From Pseudomonadota bacterium (GTDB taxonomy: Bacteria > Pseudomonadota > Gammaproteobacteria > UBA4575): 26,303 nt of DNA. The stretch is from NCBI GenBank assembly GCA_009839635.1, contig VXPJ01000024.1, positions 1 to 26,303 on the forward strand. Direction: 5' to 3'. Positions within the stretch are counted from its first letter, which is position 1. Every line of letters begins with the position of its first letter. This document shows positions 8,736 to 16,439 of the stretch, piece by piece. Below the pieces are notes generated by a model. The model saw nothing but the letters and a program-made list of their open reading frames with translations, did not search any database and was not told where the DNA came from. The position numbers were made by a program, and so were the translations under genes.

Positions 8736-9599
8736 ATGGCGGGCGAGAAAGAAATACGCACGCAGATTGCGAGCATCAAGAATACGCAAAAGATTACCAA
8801 GGCCATGGAAATGGTCGCGGCCAGCAAGATGCGCAAGGCCCAGGACCGCATGAACGCCACGCGTCCCTACTCGCAGAAAATGCTCAACGTGATCGGGCAC
8901 CTGGCCAATGCCCACGCGGAATACCATCACCCGTTTCTCATTGAGCATGCGGAGGTCAAGCGCGTCGGCTTCATCATCGTCTCAACCGACCGCGGCCTGT
9001 GCGGCGGGCTCAACATCAATGCCTTCAAGGCGGCCCTGAAAGCCATGCAGGACTGGCAGCAACAGGGGGTGGGCATCGATTTGTGCCTGATCGGTGCCAA
9101 GGGAACGGCGTTCTTCAAGCGCTTTTCGGGCAGTATCATCTCGCAGGTCAGCCATCTCGGCGATACGGTGCACATCGGTGAGCTGATCGGCACGATCAAG
9201 ACTATGCTGGATGCTTACACCGAGGGCTCGATTGACCGTCTGTTCCTGGTCGAGAACGAATTTGTCAACACCATGACGCAGCGCCCGAAGGTCAGCACCC
9301 TGCTGCCCCTGGTGGCAGAGGACAACGAGGAACTCAAGCACCACTGGGACTATATCTACGAGCCGGACGCCAAGGTGGTGCTGGATGAGTTGCTGCGCAG
9401 GTACATCGAGTCGATTGTCTACCAGAGCGTGGTCGAGAATGTCGCCTGCGAGATGGCAGCGCGCATGATCGCCATGAAAAGCGCGTCGGACAATGCCGGT
9501 GAGCTGATTGCCGACTTGCAGCTGGCCTACAACAAGGCACGCCAGGCAGCTATCACCCAGGAAATATCGGAGATCGTTGGTGGCGCTGCAGCCGTCTGA
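8736..9599 (+). CDS. atpG: F1Fo ATP synthase subunit gamma
   Basis: 287 aa, as in E. coli. This is the central rotor shaft. The N-terminal helix (IRTQIASIKNTQKITKAMEM) and C-terminal helix (NKARQAAITQEISEIVGGA) form the conserved coiled coil inside the alpha3beta3 ring. The middle Rossmann-like domain contains STDRGLCGGLN. It starts 12 nt after atpA with a GGACGG ribosome site. Confidence 0.97.
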   Translation: MAGEKEIRTQIASIKNTQKITKAMEMVAASKMRKAQDRMNATRPYSQKMLNVIGHLANAHAEYHHPFLIEHAEVKRVGFIIVSTDRGLCGGLNINAFKAALKAMQDWQQQGVGIDLCLIGAKGTAFFKRFSGSIISQVSHLGDTVHIGELIGTIKTMLDAYTEGSIDRLFLVENEFVNTMTQRPKVSTLLPLVAEDNEELKHHWDYIYEPDAKVVLDELLRRYIESIVYQSVVENVACEMAARMIAMKSASDNAGELIADLQLAYNKARQAAITQEISEIVGGAAAV

Positions 9600-9639
9600 T
9601 TGCAGCGATACACAACTACAAGCGAAAGAGGAAATACTC

Positions 9640-11016
9640 ATGAGTACGGGTCAAATTGTTGAAATCATCGGCGCGGTCGTGGACGTGGAGTTTGCACGCG
9701 AGGAAGTGCCGAACGTATACGATGCCCTGGTGGTCGACGACCAGGACCTCACCCTGGAGGTCCAGCAACAACTCGGTGGCGGCATCGCCCGCACGATTGC
9801 CATGGGGGCCTCGGATGGGCTCAAGCGCGGTCTCGGCGTAACCAACACCAAGGCCCCGATTTCCGTGCCGGTCGGACCCAAGACGCTCGGCCGGGTCATG
9901 AACGTGCTCGGCGACCCGGTGGACAATGCCGGGGAAATTGGCGCCGACTCCACGATGCCGATTCACCGCGCCCCGCCGAAATTCGAGGAGCAGGCTGGCG
10001 GCAACGAACTGCTGGAGACCGGTATCAAGGTCATCGACCTGCTGTGCCCGTTTGCCAAGGGCGGCAAGATCGGGCTGTTCGGCGGTGCCGGCTGCGGCAA
10101 GACCGTCGCCATGATGGAACTGATCAACAACATTGCGAAAAAGCACTCGGGGCTGTCGGTGTTCGCCGGGGTCGGCGAGCGCACCCGCGAGGGCAACGAC
10201 TTCTACTACGAAATGAAGGAAGCGGGGGTGCTGGACAAGGTGGCCATGGTCTACGGACAGATGAACGAGCCGCCGGGCAACCGCCTGCGGGTCGGTCTGA
10301 CGGGCCTGACGATGGCGGAATATTTCCGTGACGAGGGCCGCGACGTGCTGATGTTCATCGACAACATCTATCGATACACCCTGGCGGGCACCGAGGTATC
10401 CGCCCTGCTGGGCCGCATGCCGTCTGCAGTGGGCTACCAGCCCACCCTGGCCGAGGAAATGGGTGCCCTGCAAGAGCGCATCACCTCGACCAGCAGTGGC
10501 TCCATCACCTCGATCCAGGCGGTCTATGTGCCGGCGGACGACCTGACCGACCCGTCGCCCGCGACCACGTTCGCGCACCTCGACGCCACGGTGGTGCTGT
10601 CGCGCCAAGTGGCCGAGCTAGGCATTTACCCGGCTGTGGACCCGCTGGACTCCACCAGCCGCCAGCTGGATCCGCTGGTCATCGGGCAGGAGCATTACGA
10701 TACGGCGCGCGCAGTTCAAAACACACTGCAGCGCTACAAGGAACTCAAGGACATCATTGCCATTCTGGGCATGGACGAGCTGTCCGAGGAGGACAAGCTG
10801 GTAGTAGCCCGTGCTCGAAAGGTGCAGCGCTTCCTGTCGCAACCGTTCTCGGTGGCCGAGGTGTTCACCGGTTCACCGGGCAAGATCGTCTCCTTGCCGG
10901 ATACGATTGCTGGGTTCAAGGCGATTGTCGAGGGCGAGTATGATCACCTGCCGGAGCAGGCATTCTACATGCAGGGCGGTATCGAGGATGTCATCCAGAA
11001 GGCCGAGGAACTGTAG
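9640..11016 (+). CDS. atpD: F1Fo ATP synthase subunit beta (catalytic)
   Basis: 458 aa from ATG 9640, chosen because MSTGQIVEIIGAVVDVEF is the family N-terminus and GAGG lies just upstream; the open frame extends back into atpG without homology. Landmarks include the catalytic GERTREGND, the Walker B region VLMFIDNIYRYTLAGTE, and PSAVGYQPTLAEEMG. The P-loop reads GGAGCGKT (residues 148-155), with cysteine where the family norm is valine (GGAGVGKT). The catalytic lysine (K154) and threonine (T155) are intact, so function is expected. Confidence 0.98.
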   Translation: MSTGQIVEIIGAVVDVEFAREEVPNVYDALVVDDQDLTLEVQQQLGGGIARTIAMGASDGLKRGLGVTNTKAPISVPVGPKTLGRVMNVLGDPVDNAGEIGADSTMPIHRAPPKFEEQAGGNELLETGIKVIDLLCPFAKGGKIGLFGGAGCGKTVAMMELINNIAKKHSGLSVFAGVGERTREGNDFYYEMKEAGVLDKVAMVYGQMNEPPGNRLRVGLTGLTMAEYFRDEGRDVLMFIDNIYRYTLAGTEVSALLGRMPSAVGYQPTLAEEMGALQERITSTSSGSITSIQAVYVPADDLTDPSPATTFAHLDATVVLSRQVAELGIYPAVDPLDSTSRQLDPLVIGQEHYDTARAVQNTLQRYKELKDIIAILGMDELSEEDKLVVARARKVQRFLSQPFSVAEVFTGSPGKIVSLPDTIAGFKAIVEGEYDHLPEQAFYMQGGIEDVIQKAEEL

Positions 11017-11022
11017 GCCGGC

Positions 11023-11445
11023 ATGGCGATGACACTGCACCTGGATGTAGTTAGCGCTGAAAAGGCGCTTTTTTCGGGCACCGTGTCGGCGGTATTTGCC
11101 CCGGCCCGAATGGGCGATGTCGGCATCTACCCGCGCCACACCCCCCTGGTGACCAGCCTGCGACCTGGTGAGTTGAAGATCGAGGTGGAAGGCAAGGAAG
11201 ACCAGTACCTGTATGTTTCCGGAGGCATCCTCGAGGTGCAGCCTCACGTGGTTACCGTGCTTTCGGATACCGCCATTCGTGCGGAGGACCTGGATGAAGC
11301 CAAGGCCATGGAGGCCAAGCAGCGGGCCGAAGATGCGCTGCGTGATCAAAAAGGCGATCTGGATGCCGCCAAGGCACAGGCGGAACTGGCGCGTGCCGCC
11401 GAGCAGTTGCGCATGATCGAGCGCATGCGCAAGATGCGAAAATAG
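11023..11445 (+). CDS. atpC: F1Fo ATP synthase subunit epsilon
   Basis: 140 aa. The N-terminal beta-sandwich (LHLDVVSAEKALFSGTVSAV, GDVGIYPRHTPLVTSLRPG, YVSGGILEVQPHVVTVLSD) contacts the c ring. The C-terminal helical hairpin (AKAMEAKQRAEDALRDQKGD onward) is the part that can inhibit ATP hydrolysis. Start ATG 11023, or ATG 11029. It is the last atp gene; about 150 nt without a clear terminator separates it from glmU. Confidence 0.96.
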   Translation: MAMTLHLDVVSAEKALFSGTVSAVFAPARMGDVGIYPRHTPLVTSLRPGELKIEVEGKEDQYLYVSGGILEVQPHVVTVLSDTAIRAEDLDEAKAMEAKQRAEDALRDQKGDLDAAKAQAELARAAEQLRMIERMRKMRK

Positions 11446-11594
11446 GGTACGCCCCAAGGCCTGTCTGGCCCCTTCTACGTTGCTTGCGAAACCTGTCCCG
11501 GCATTTGATTATTTGCCGCGGGTTTGCAATGGTTCAGGGTTAAGGCACCGGGCCTTCACCGGTTAGGACAGGTATTCACGGTCAAGAAGCACTC

Positions 11595-12962
11595 ATGAAA
11601 CTGGAAATCGTCATCCTTGCCGCAGGCCAGGGCACGCGCATGCACAGCGATTTGCCCAAGGTCCTGCACCCTCTCGCCGGCAAACCCTTGCTGGGGCATG
11701 TGATCGAATGTGCCCGCACATTGTCACCGCATAATATTCACATCGTCACCGGCTACGGTACGGAGCAGGTCCGCGCCGCGGTGGGTGATGAAGGCATTTG
11801 CTGGCATCTGCAGGAGCAGCAACTGGGGACAGGGCATGCGGTGCAGCAGGCCTTGCCGGGGCTCTCGGACGAGCACGTGGTTCTGGTCCTGTATGGCGAT
11901 GTCCCCCTGCTCGAGCCTGCCACCCTGCAGCGGCTGCTTGAGGGCCTATCACGTTGTGAACTGATGTTGCTGTCGGCGGAATTCGAGGGGGTGGAAGGTC
12001 TGGGGAGGATCGTGCGCGATGCCGATGGCGGGGTTTTGCGTATCGTCGAGCAGTGCGAGGCCGACCCGGACACGCTGGCCATTCGTGAAATGAATACAGG
12101 GGTGCTGGCGGCACGTGCGGAGCGGTTGAAGCAGTGGCTGGGACAGGTCGGCAACGACAATACCCAGCAGGAATTCTACCTGACCGATTGCATCGAGCTG
12201 GCGGTCGAAGGCGGGCACCGCGTCGAGGCCATGCTCTGCCAGGACGCCGATGCTGCGCTCGGGGTCAATGACAAGGCGCAGCTGGCCCAGGCCGAGCGCG
12301 CCTGCCAGCGCAGGGCTGCGCGGCGGATGATGGACCAGGGCGCGACACTCATGGATCCCGCACGCATCGACATCCGGGGTGAACTGCAGGTGGGAAGGGA
12401 TGTTGAAATCGATGTCAATGCCGTGTTCGAAGGACAAAATCGTCTCGGCGACGGCGTGCGAATCGGAGCCAACAGCGTGCTCATCAACACCACCGTCGGT
12501 GCTGGCACTTGGATTCATGCCAACAGCCATATCGAAGAGGCCGAAATCGGCAGCGAATGCCGCATCGGTCCCTTCGCCCGGATTCGCCCGCAGACCCGCC
12601 TGGGGGATCAGGTGCAGGTCGGCAACTTCGTTGAGATCAAGAAATCTGGAGTCGGTGCGAACAGTAAGGTCAATCATCTCAGCTACCTCGGCGATGCCGA
12701 GCTCGGGGCAGGGGTCAATGTGGGGGCAGGCACCATCACCTGCAACTATGACGGCGCGCATAAACACCGCACGGTCATCAATGATCGCGTGTTCGTTGGC
12801 TCCGACACCCAACTCGTTGCCCCGGTGGTCGTCGGCGAGGGCGCGACGATTGCGGCCGGGTCGACTATCACCAAGGATGTGCCCGCCGAGGTCCTTGCGG
12901 TCGCCCGCAGCAAACAGGTGACGGTGCAGCACTGGAAGCGCCCCGAGAAGGACAAGAAATAG
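11595..12962 (+). CDS. glmU: Bifunctional GlmU: GlcN-1-P acetyltransferase / GlcNAc-1-P uridyltransferase
   Basis: 455 aa (456 in E. coli). It acetylates GlcN-1-P and then transfers UMP to give UDP-GlcNAc, the precursor of peptidoglycan and LPS. The N-terminal nucleotidyltransferase domain has LAAGQGTRMHSDLPKVLHPL, with YGDVPLL further on. The C-terminal half is a left-handed beta-helix with hexapeptide repeats and the acetyltransferase region GAGTITCNYDGAHKHRTVI. glmS follows after 3 nt. Confidence 0.97.
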   Translation: MKLEIVILAAGQGTRMHSDLPKVLHPLAGKPLLGHVIECARTLSPHNIHIVTGYGTEQVRAAVGDEGICWHLQEQQLGTGHAVQQALPGLSDEHVVLVLYGDVPLLEPATLQRLLEGLSRCELMLLSAEFEGVEGLGRIVRDADGGVLRIVEQCEADPDTLAIREMNTGVLAARAERLKQWLGQVGNDNTQQEFYLTDCIELAVEGGHRVEAMLCQDADAALGVNDKAQLAQAERACQRRAARRMMDQGATLMDPARIDIRGELQVGRDVEIDVNAVFEGQNRLGDGVRIGANSVLINTTVGAGTWIHANSHIEEAEIGSECRIGPFARIRPQTRLGDQVQVGNFVEIKKSGVGANSKVNHLSYLGDAELGAGVNVGAGTITCNYDGAHKHRTVINDRVFVGSDTQLVAPVVVGEGATIAAGSTITKDVPAEVLAVARSKQVTVQHWKRPEKDKK

Positions 12963-12965
12963 ATC

Positions 12966-14795
12966 ATGTGCGGAATCGTCGGCGGCATCGCGAACAGGGA
13001 CATCTCCCCGGTCCTGCTTGAAGGCCTGCGGCGCCTGGAATACCGTGGGTATGACTCGGCCGGAATGGCCGTGCTGACCAATGGTGCAATCGAGCGCGTG
13101 CGAAGGCAGGGCAAGGTCAGCGAGCTGGGCAAGGCCCTGGAGGAATCCGCACTCACCGGCCAACTCGGGATTGCGCACACCCGATGGGCGACCCACGGCG
13201 TACCCGCCGAACACAATGCGCACCCGCACATCAGCAATGGACGCATTGCCATTGTGCACAACGGCATCATCGAGAATTTCGAGCGCCTCAAGATCGAGCA
13301 GAGCGAGGCGGGCTTCAGCTTTGCCTCGGACACCGATACCGAAGTCATCGCGCACCAGATTGTGCTGTACCTGGACCGCGGCCTGGATCTGCTGGCTGCG
13401 GTGAGTGCAACCGTGAAAGATTTGAAAGGTGCCTATGCGCTGGGAGTGATCGACAGGACCGAGCCGGGGCGCCTGATCGCCGCGCGAAATGGCAGCCCGC
13501 TGGTGGTGGGGGTCGGTGAGGAAGAGAACTTCATTGCCTCGGACGTGCACGCCCTGCTGAAGGAGACGCAGGAGTTCGTTTTTCTGGAGGATGGGGACAT
13601 CGTCGACATCTCGCGTGCGCAAATCCAGGTGTTCGACGAAGACGGGACAGAGGTGGAGCGCAGTTCCCGACGGAGTTGCCTGACCGCGGATGCCGTAGAG
13701 AAAGATGGTTATCCGCACTACATGCTCAAGGAAATATACGAACAGCCGCAGGCCATTGCCGATACGCTGGAAGGGCGGCTGATCAACGGGCGCGTGGCCG
13801 AGCAGATCTTGGGGGCACATGCCGAGCCGATACTCGAGCGCACTAGGGCCGTGCAGATCATCGCCTGCGGCAGCAGCTACCATGCCGGGATGATTGCAAA
13901 ATTCTGGTTTGAGGCGCTGGCGGGGATTCCCTGCTTCGTCGATGTCGCCAGCGAGTTTCGCTATCGCAAGCACGTGGTCCAGCCCGGCACCCTGTTCGTG
14001 ACGATTTCCCAGTCCGGCGAGACCGCCGACACCCTGGCCGCGCAACGCCAGGCCCGCGAGGAAGGCTATGCCGGTTCACTGACCATTTGCAATGTTCCGG
14101 AAAGTTCTCTGGTGCGCGAGTCGGACCTGGTGCTGATGACGCATGCCGGGCCGGAGGTCGGTGTGGCCTCCACCAAGGCCTTCGCCACACAGTTGGTGGC
14201 CTTGTTGATGCTGGTGATCAGCGTCGGACGCCACCACGGCATGCAGGATGCGACGCACAAGCTGCTGGTCGAGCAGTTGGCCAACTTGCCGGCGCGGATC
14301 AACCACGTGCTGGAATTGGATCCCGAGATCGAAGCGCTATCGCGCCAGTACTGGGACAAGCAGCACGCCCTGTTTCTGGGCCGCGGCATCCATTATCCCA
14401 TTGCCAAAGAAGGTGCCCTGAAGCTCAAGGAAGTTTCCTATATCCATGCCGAGGCGTACCCCGCGGGCGAACTCAAGCATGGCCCCATCGCGCTGGTGGA
14501 CGACAAGGTCCCGGTCATTGCCGTGGCACCGAACGATGTTTTGCTGGAGAAACTGAAGTCCAACCTGGAAGAAGTGCGCGCGCGCGGCGGTGTGCTGCAC
14601 GTGTTTGCAGACGTGGATTCAGGGTTCGAACCTGGCTCCGAGACGATCGGAATCGAGGTGGATGCCCCGGATAATGCGGTCGCCCCCATCATCTTTGCCA
14701 TTCCCCTGCAGCTTCTCGCCTATCACGTGGCGGTCCTGAAGGGCACGGACGTCGACCAGCCACGCAACCTGGCCAAGTCGGTGACGGTGGAATAG
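12966..14795 (+). CDS. glmS: Glutamine-fructose-6-phosphate aminotransferase (isomerising)
   Basis: 609 aa, the E. coli length. It converts fructose-6-P and glutamine to glucosamine-6-P, the entry step to UDP-GlcNAc. The class II glutaminase domain starts MCGIVGGI, with Cys2 becoming the catalytic N-terminal cysteine after Met removal, and contains RLEYRGYDSAG and THGVPAEHNAHPH. Two SIS sugar-isomerase domains follow (IACGSSYHAGMIAKFWFE, TISQSGETADTLAA, EVSYIHAEAYPAGELKHGP). The C-terminus is the conserved AKSVTVE. It is coupled to glmU by a 3-nt gap. No glmS ribozyme is seen, as expected outside Firmicutes-type bacteria. The 3' end is the usual recognition region for Tn7-family insertion. 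Confidence 0.98.
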   Translation: MCGIVGGIANRDISPVLLEGLRRLEYRGYDSAGMAVLTNGAIERVRRQGKVSELGKALEESALTGQLGIAHTRWATHGVPAEHNAHPHISNGRIAIVHNGIIENFERLKIEQSEAGFSFASDTDTEVIAHQIVLYLDRGLDLLAAVSATVKDLKGAYALGVIDRTEPGRLIAARNGSPLVVGVGEEENFIASDVHALLKETQEFVFLEDGDIVDISRAQIQVFDEDGTEVERSSRRSCLTADAVEKDGYPHYMLKEIYEQPQAIADTLEGRLINGRVAEQILGAHAEPILERTRAVQIIACGSSYHAGMIAKFWFEALAGIPCFVDVASEFRYRKHVVQPGTLFVTISQSGETADTLAAQRQAREEGYAGSLTICNVPESSLVRESDLVLMTHAGPEVGVASTKAFATQLVALLMLVISVGRHHGMQDATHKLLVEQLANLPARINHVLELDPEIEALSRQYWDKQHALFLGRGIHYPIAKEGALKLKEVSYIHAEAYPAGELKHGPIALVDDKVPVIAVAPNDVLLEKLKSNLEEVRARGGVLHVFADVDSGFEPGSETIGIEVDAPDNAVAPIIFAIPLQLLAYHVAVLKGTDVDQPRNLAKSVTVE

Positions 14796-15165
14796 TTCAC
14801 AACAGCGAACTAGAAGAGAATGGATGTATACATAATGCTTTTTGCTGCAATCGCATTAGAAGTTCTTGGAACAATGCTTTTGCCTGCATCACAAAATTTT
14901 ACACAGCTGTTACCAACCGCTGTTTTGATCATCTCATATGGCATATCTTTTTATCTGTTGACACTGTTAGCCCAAAAACTTCCCCTCGCAATACTGTATG
15001 CATCCTGGGCAGGACTGGGTGTTTTTTCAGTAGCGCTGCTAAGTTATGTTTTTTATAAACAGACCTTAAACTGGCAAACGATCATTGGTTTGTTCTTGAT
15101 CGTTATTGGGGTCACGTTGGTAAATTTGTATAAGGGGCAAACTCATTAACTGTTGTGAATGATTC
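14790..15165. repeat. Inverted repeats bracketing the SMR gene (possible transferred cassette)
   Basis: GAATAGTTCACAACAG at 14790-14805 and CTGTTGTGAATGATTC at 15150-15165 are inverted copies matching at 14 of 16 positions, the inner 10 perfectly. They sit just outside the AT-rich SMR ORF. A 9-bp direct repeat, GTGGAATAG, occurs at 14787-14795 (the last codons of glmS) and again at 15173-15181. No transposase or integrase is present, and no clear target duplication abuts the inverted repeats. Confidence 0.55.
14820..15149 (+). CDS. Small multidrug resistance (SMR/EmrE-type) transporter
   Basis: 109 aa with four membrane helices, the size of EmrE. SMR proteins are proton-coupled antiporters that work as dimers and export cationic compounds such as quaternary amines. 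The essential membrane glutamate is in AIALEVLGT (equivalent to EmrE E14), and YASWAGLGV matches the YAxWxGxG motif of helix 3. Its base composition is clearly AT-rich against the GC-rich genes on both sides, which suggests horizontal gain. It begins 24 nt after glmS with AGAAGAG as ribosome site. EmrE/Qac-like is favoured over the guanidinium-exporter branch on general look only; the substrate is not established. Confidence 0.85.
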   Translation: MDVYIMLFAAIALEVLGTMLLPASQNFTQLLPTAVLIISYGISFYLLTLLAQKLPLAILYASWAGLGVFSVALLSYVFYKQTLNWQTIIGLFLIVIGVTLVNLYKGQTH

Positions 15166-15207
15166 CGCGCCCGTGGAATAGCGCAGCCATCCCATGTTCC
15201 CGTAAAG

Positions 15208-15228
15208 CCCGCACCCGCACCTGCACCC
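15208..15228. repeat. Short tandem CCGCAC-like hexamers
   Basis: About three 6-bp units (CCGCAC, CCGCAC, CTGCAC) lie in the SMR-oxyR spacer. They have no evident role and are recorded as local low-complexity sequence. Confidence 0.4.
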
Positions 15229-15248
15229 GGTCCCGTCTCGCACAGGAC

Positions 15249-15277
15249 TGGAGATCGTGGCTTGATCCTGATATAAA
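15249..15277 (+). promoter_or_regulatory. Candidate oxyR promoter
   Basis: TGGAGA (15249-15254), a 17-nt spacer and TATAAA (15272-15277) lie 35 nt before the oxyR ATG in a locally AT-rich stretch. The -35 element is imperfect. Autoregulation is usual for LysR-type genes, but I cannot define an OxyR operator with confidence. Confidence 0.35.
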
Positions 15278-15312
15278 TCTGATTGTTTCTTAATCAATGA
15301 TTTATTTTACAA

Positions 15313-16212
15313 ATGATCAACCTGCCCACCGTCAAGCAGCTGCGTTATCTGGTGACGCTGGAGAAATACCTGCATTTCGGCAAGGCCGCAGAGGCCTGCT
15401 TTGTCACCCAGTCCGCCTTCAGTGTAGCCATCAAGGAGCTTGAGAGGCAGTTGAATGTTTCCCTGGTGGATCGCACCAGCCGCAGCGTGACCTTCACCTC
15501 GGTGGGAAAGCTGGTCGCCGAGCAGGCCCGTCATGCCCTGTTCGACCTGGAGGGCATCGTCGATATCGCACGGTCCGTGCAACAGCCCCTGACCGGGCCT
15601 TTAAAAATGGGCGTGATCCCGACCATTGCCCCGTTCCTGCTGCCGAAGATCCTGCCGGAGATCCGCAAACGCTTCCCGAAGCTTGAGCTGTACCTCAAGG
15701 AGGAACAGACCAAGAAAATTCACGCCCTGCTGCTGGAAGGGGAGCTTGATATCCTGTTACTGGCCCTGCCTGTCGAGCTTACCAACACGGACACGGTGTC
15801 CCTGTTCACCGATACGTTCAAGCTGGCATACAAGCAAGGGACCCGGCTGATTGATCCTCAGGACTTCATACCCAGCAAACTCAACCAAGGCGTGATCCTG
15901 TTGCTGGAGGATGGACACTGCCTGCGCGAGCACGCATTGAGCGCATGCAACCTGACCCGGCTGGAGGAAACCAACAAGTTCTCGGCCAGCGGCCTGTACA
16001 GCCTAGTGCAGATGGTGAACAGTGACTTGGGAGTGTCCTTCATTCCGCAGATGGCGATCGATGGAGGTCTGCTGGAAAATACTCAGGTGGTCACACAGGA
16101 CCTGAAGGATCATGCGTATCGGGAAATCGGCCTGGCCTGGAGAAAATCCAGTGTCCGCAAGCAGGAATTCGGCATGCTAGCCGACGTGATCCTGGAGAGT
16201 GTGAAGAACTGA
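15313..16212 (+). CDS. oxyR: LysR-family hydrogen peroxide sensor OxyR
   Basis: 299 aa. The N-terminal winged HTH is typical of OxyR (PTVKQLRYLVTLEKYLHFGKAAEACFVTQSAFS). The effector domain contains the redox pair in LEDGHCLREHALSAC: C203 and C212 have the same spacing and context as E. coli Cys199 and Cys208, which form the peroxide-induced disulfide. A later stretch, VNSDLGVSFIPQMA, fits the hinge and return strand. OxyR activates catalase, peroxidase and iron-homeostasis genes on oxidation. No antioxidant gene is adjacent, although the haloperoxidase-family gene 12 kb away also uses peroxide in known members. It is convergent with the motor/vWA operon. Confidence 0.88.
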   Translation: MINLPTVKQLRYLVTLEKYLHFGKAAEACFVTQSAFSVAIKELERQLNVSLVDRTSRSVTFTSVGKLVAEQARHALFDLEGIVDIARSVQQPLTGPLKMGVIPTIAPFLLPKILPEIRKRFPKLELYLKEEQTKKIHALLLEGELDILLLALPVELTNTDTVSLFTDTFKLAYKQGTRLIDPQDFIPSKLNQGVILLLEDGHCLREHALSACNLTRLEETNKFSASGLYSLVQMVNSDLGVSFIPQMAIDGGLLENTQVVTQDLKDHAYREIGLAWRKSSVRKQEFGMLADVILESVKN

Positions 16213-16253
16213 GACGTGTGGTCGTGCGCTTGCGATATCCGCGCGTGTTGATC

Positions 16254-16298
16254 GGCGGCAAAGCGCCAAGCGGGGTCCTTGGCGCTTCGACTGCCGCC
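16254..16298. terminator. Large hairpin between convergent transcription units
   Basis: AAGCGCCAAG (16261-16270) and CTTGGCGCTT (16278-16287) form a perfect 10-bp stem with a 7-nt loop. It is extended by GGCGGCA (16254-16260) pairing with TGCCGCC (16292-16298) across a 4-nt bulge. A second small stem, CCCCC/GGGGG, follows at 16298-16313. Neither has a following T tract, so this may be a bidirectional or Rho-assisted stop. The rest of the 16213-16439 spacer contains a 12-bp palindrome, CCGCAATTGCGG (16418-16429), just past the end of the vWA gene, and nothing else I can name. Confidence 0.5.
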
Positions 16299-16439
16299 CC
16301 CCGTCCCTGGGGGACATTACAGAGTTCCGTTCTTGATGCCATGATGGAACAGAAGGTCCTGCAAGTGAAATTGATTATTTAGCTCGCAACGATTTATTTT
16401 TTCTAAGACCGGGACTTCCGCAATTGCGGCACGCGTGGC

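Noticed and set aside
11949..14045. A 698-codon open frame on the - strand opposite glmU and glmS
   Set aside because: It is antisense to two clearly conserved genes, has no recognisable family, and is explained by GC-rich codon use leaving the opposite frame open.
14787..15181. Integron cassette (attC) or Tn7 insertion for the SMR gene
   Set aside because: The ends do not fit the RYYYAAC/GTTRRRY core sites of attC, nor the TGT...ACA ends and 5-bp duplication of Tn7, and no integrase or tns gene is present. Only the position is suggestive.
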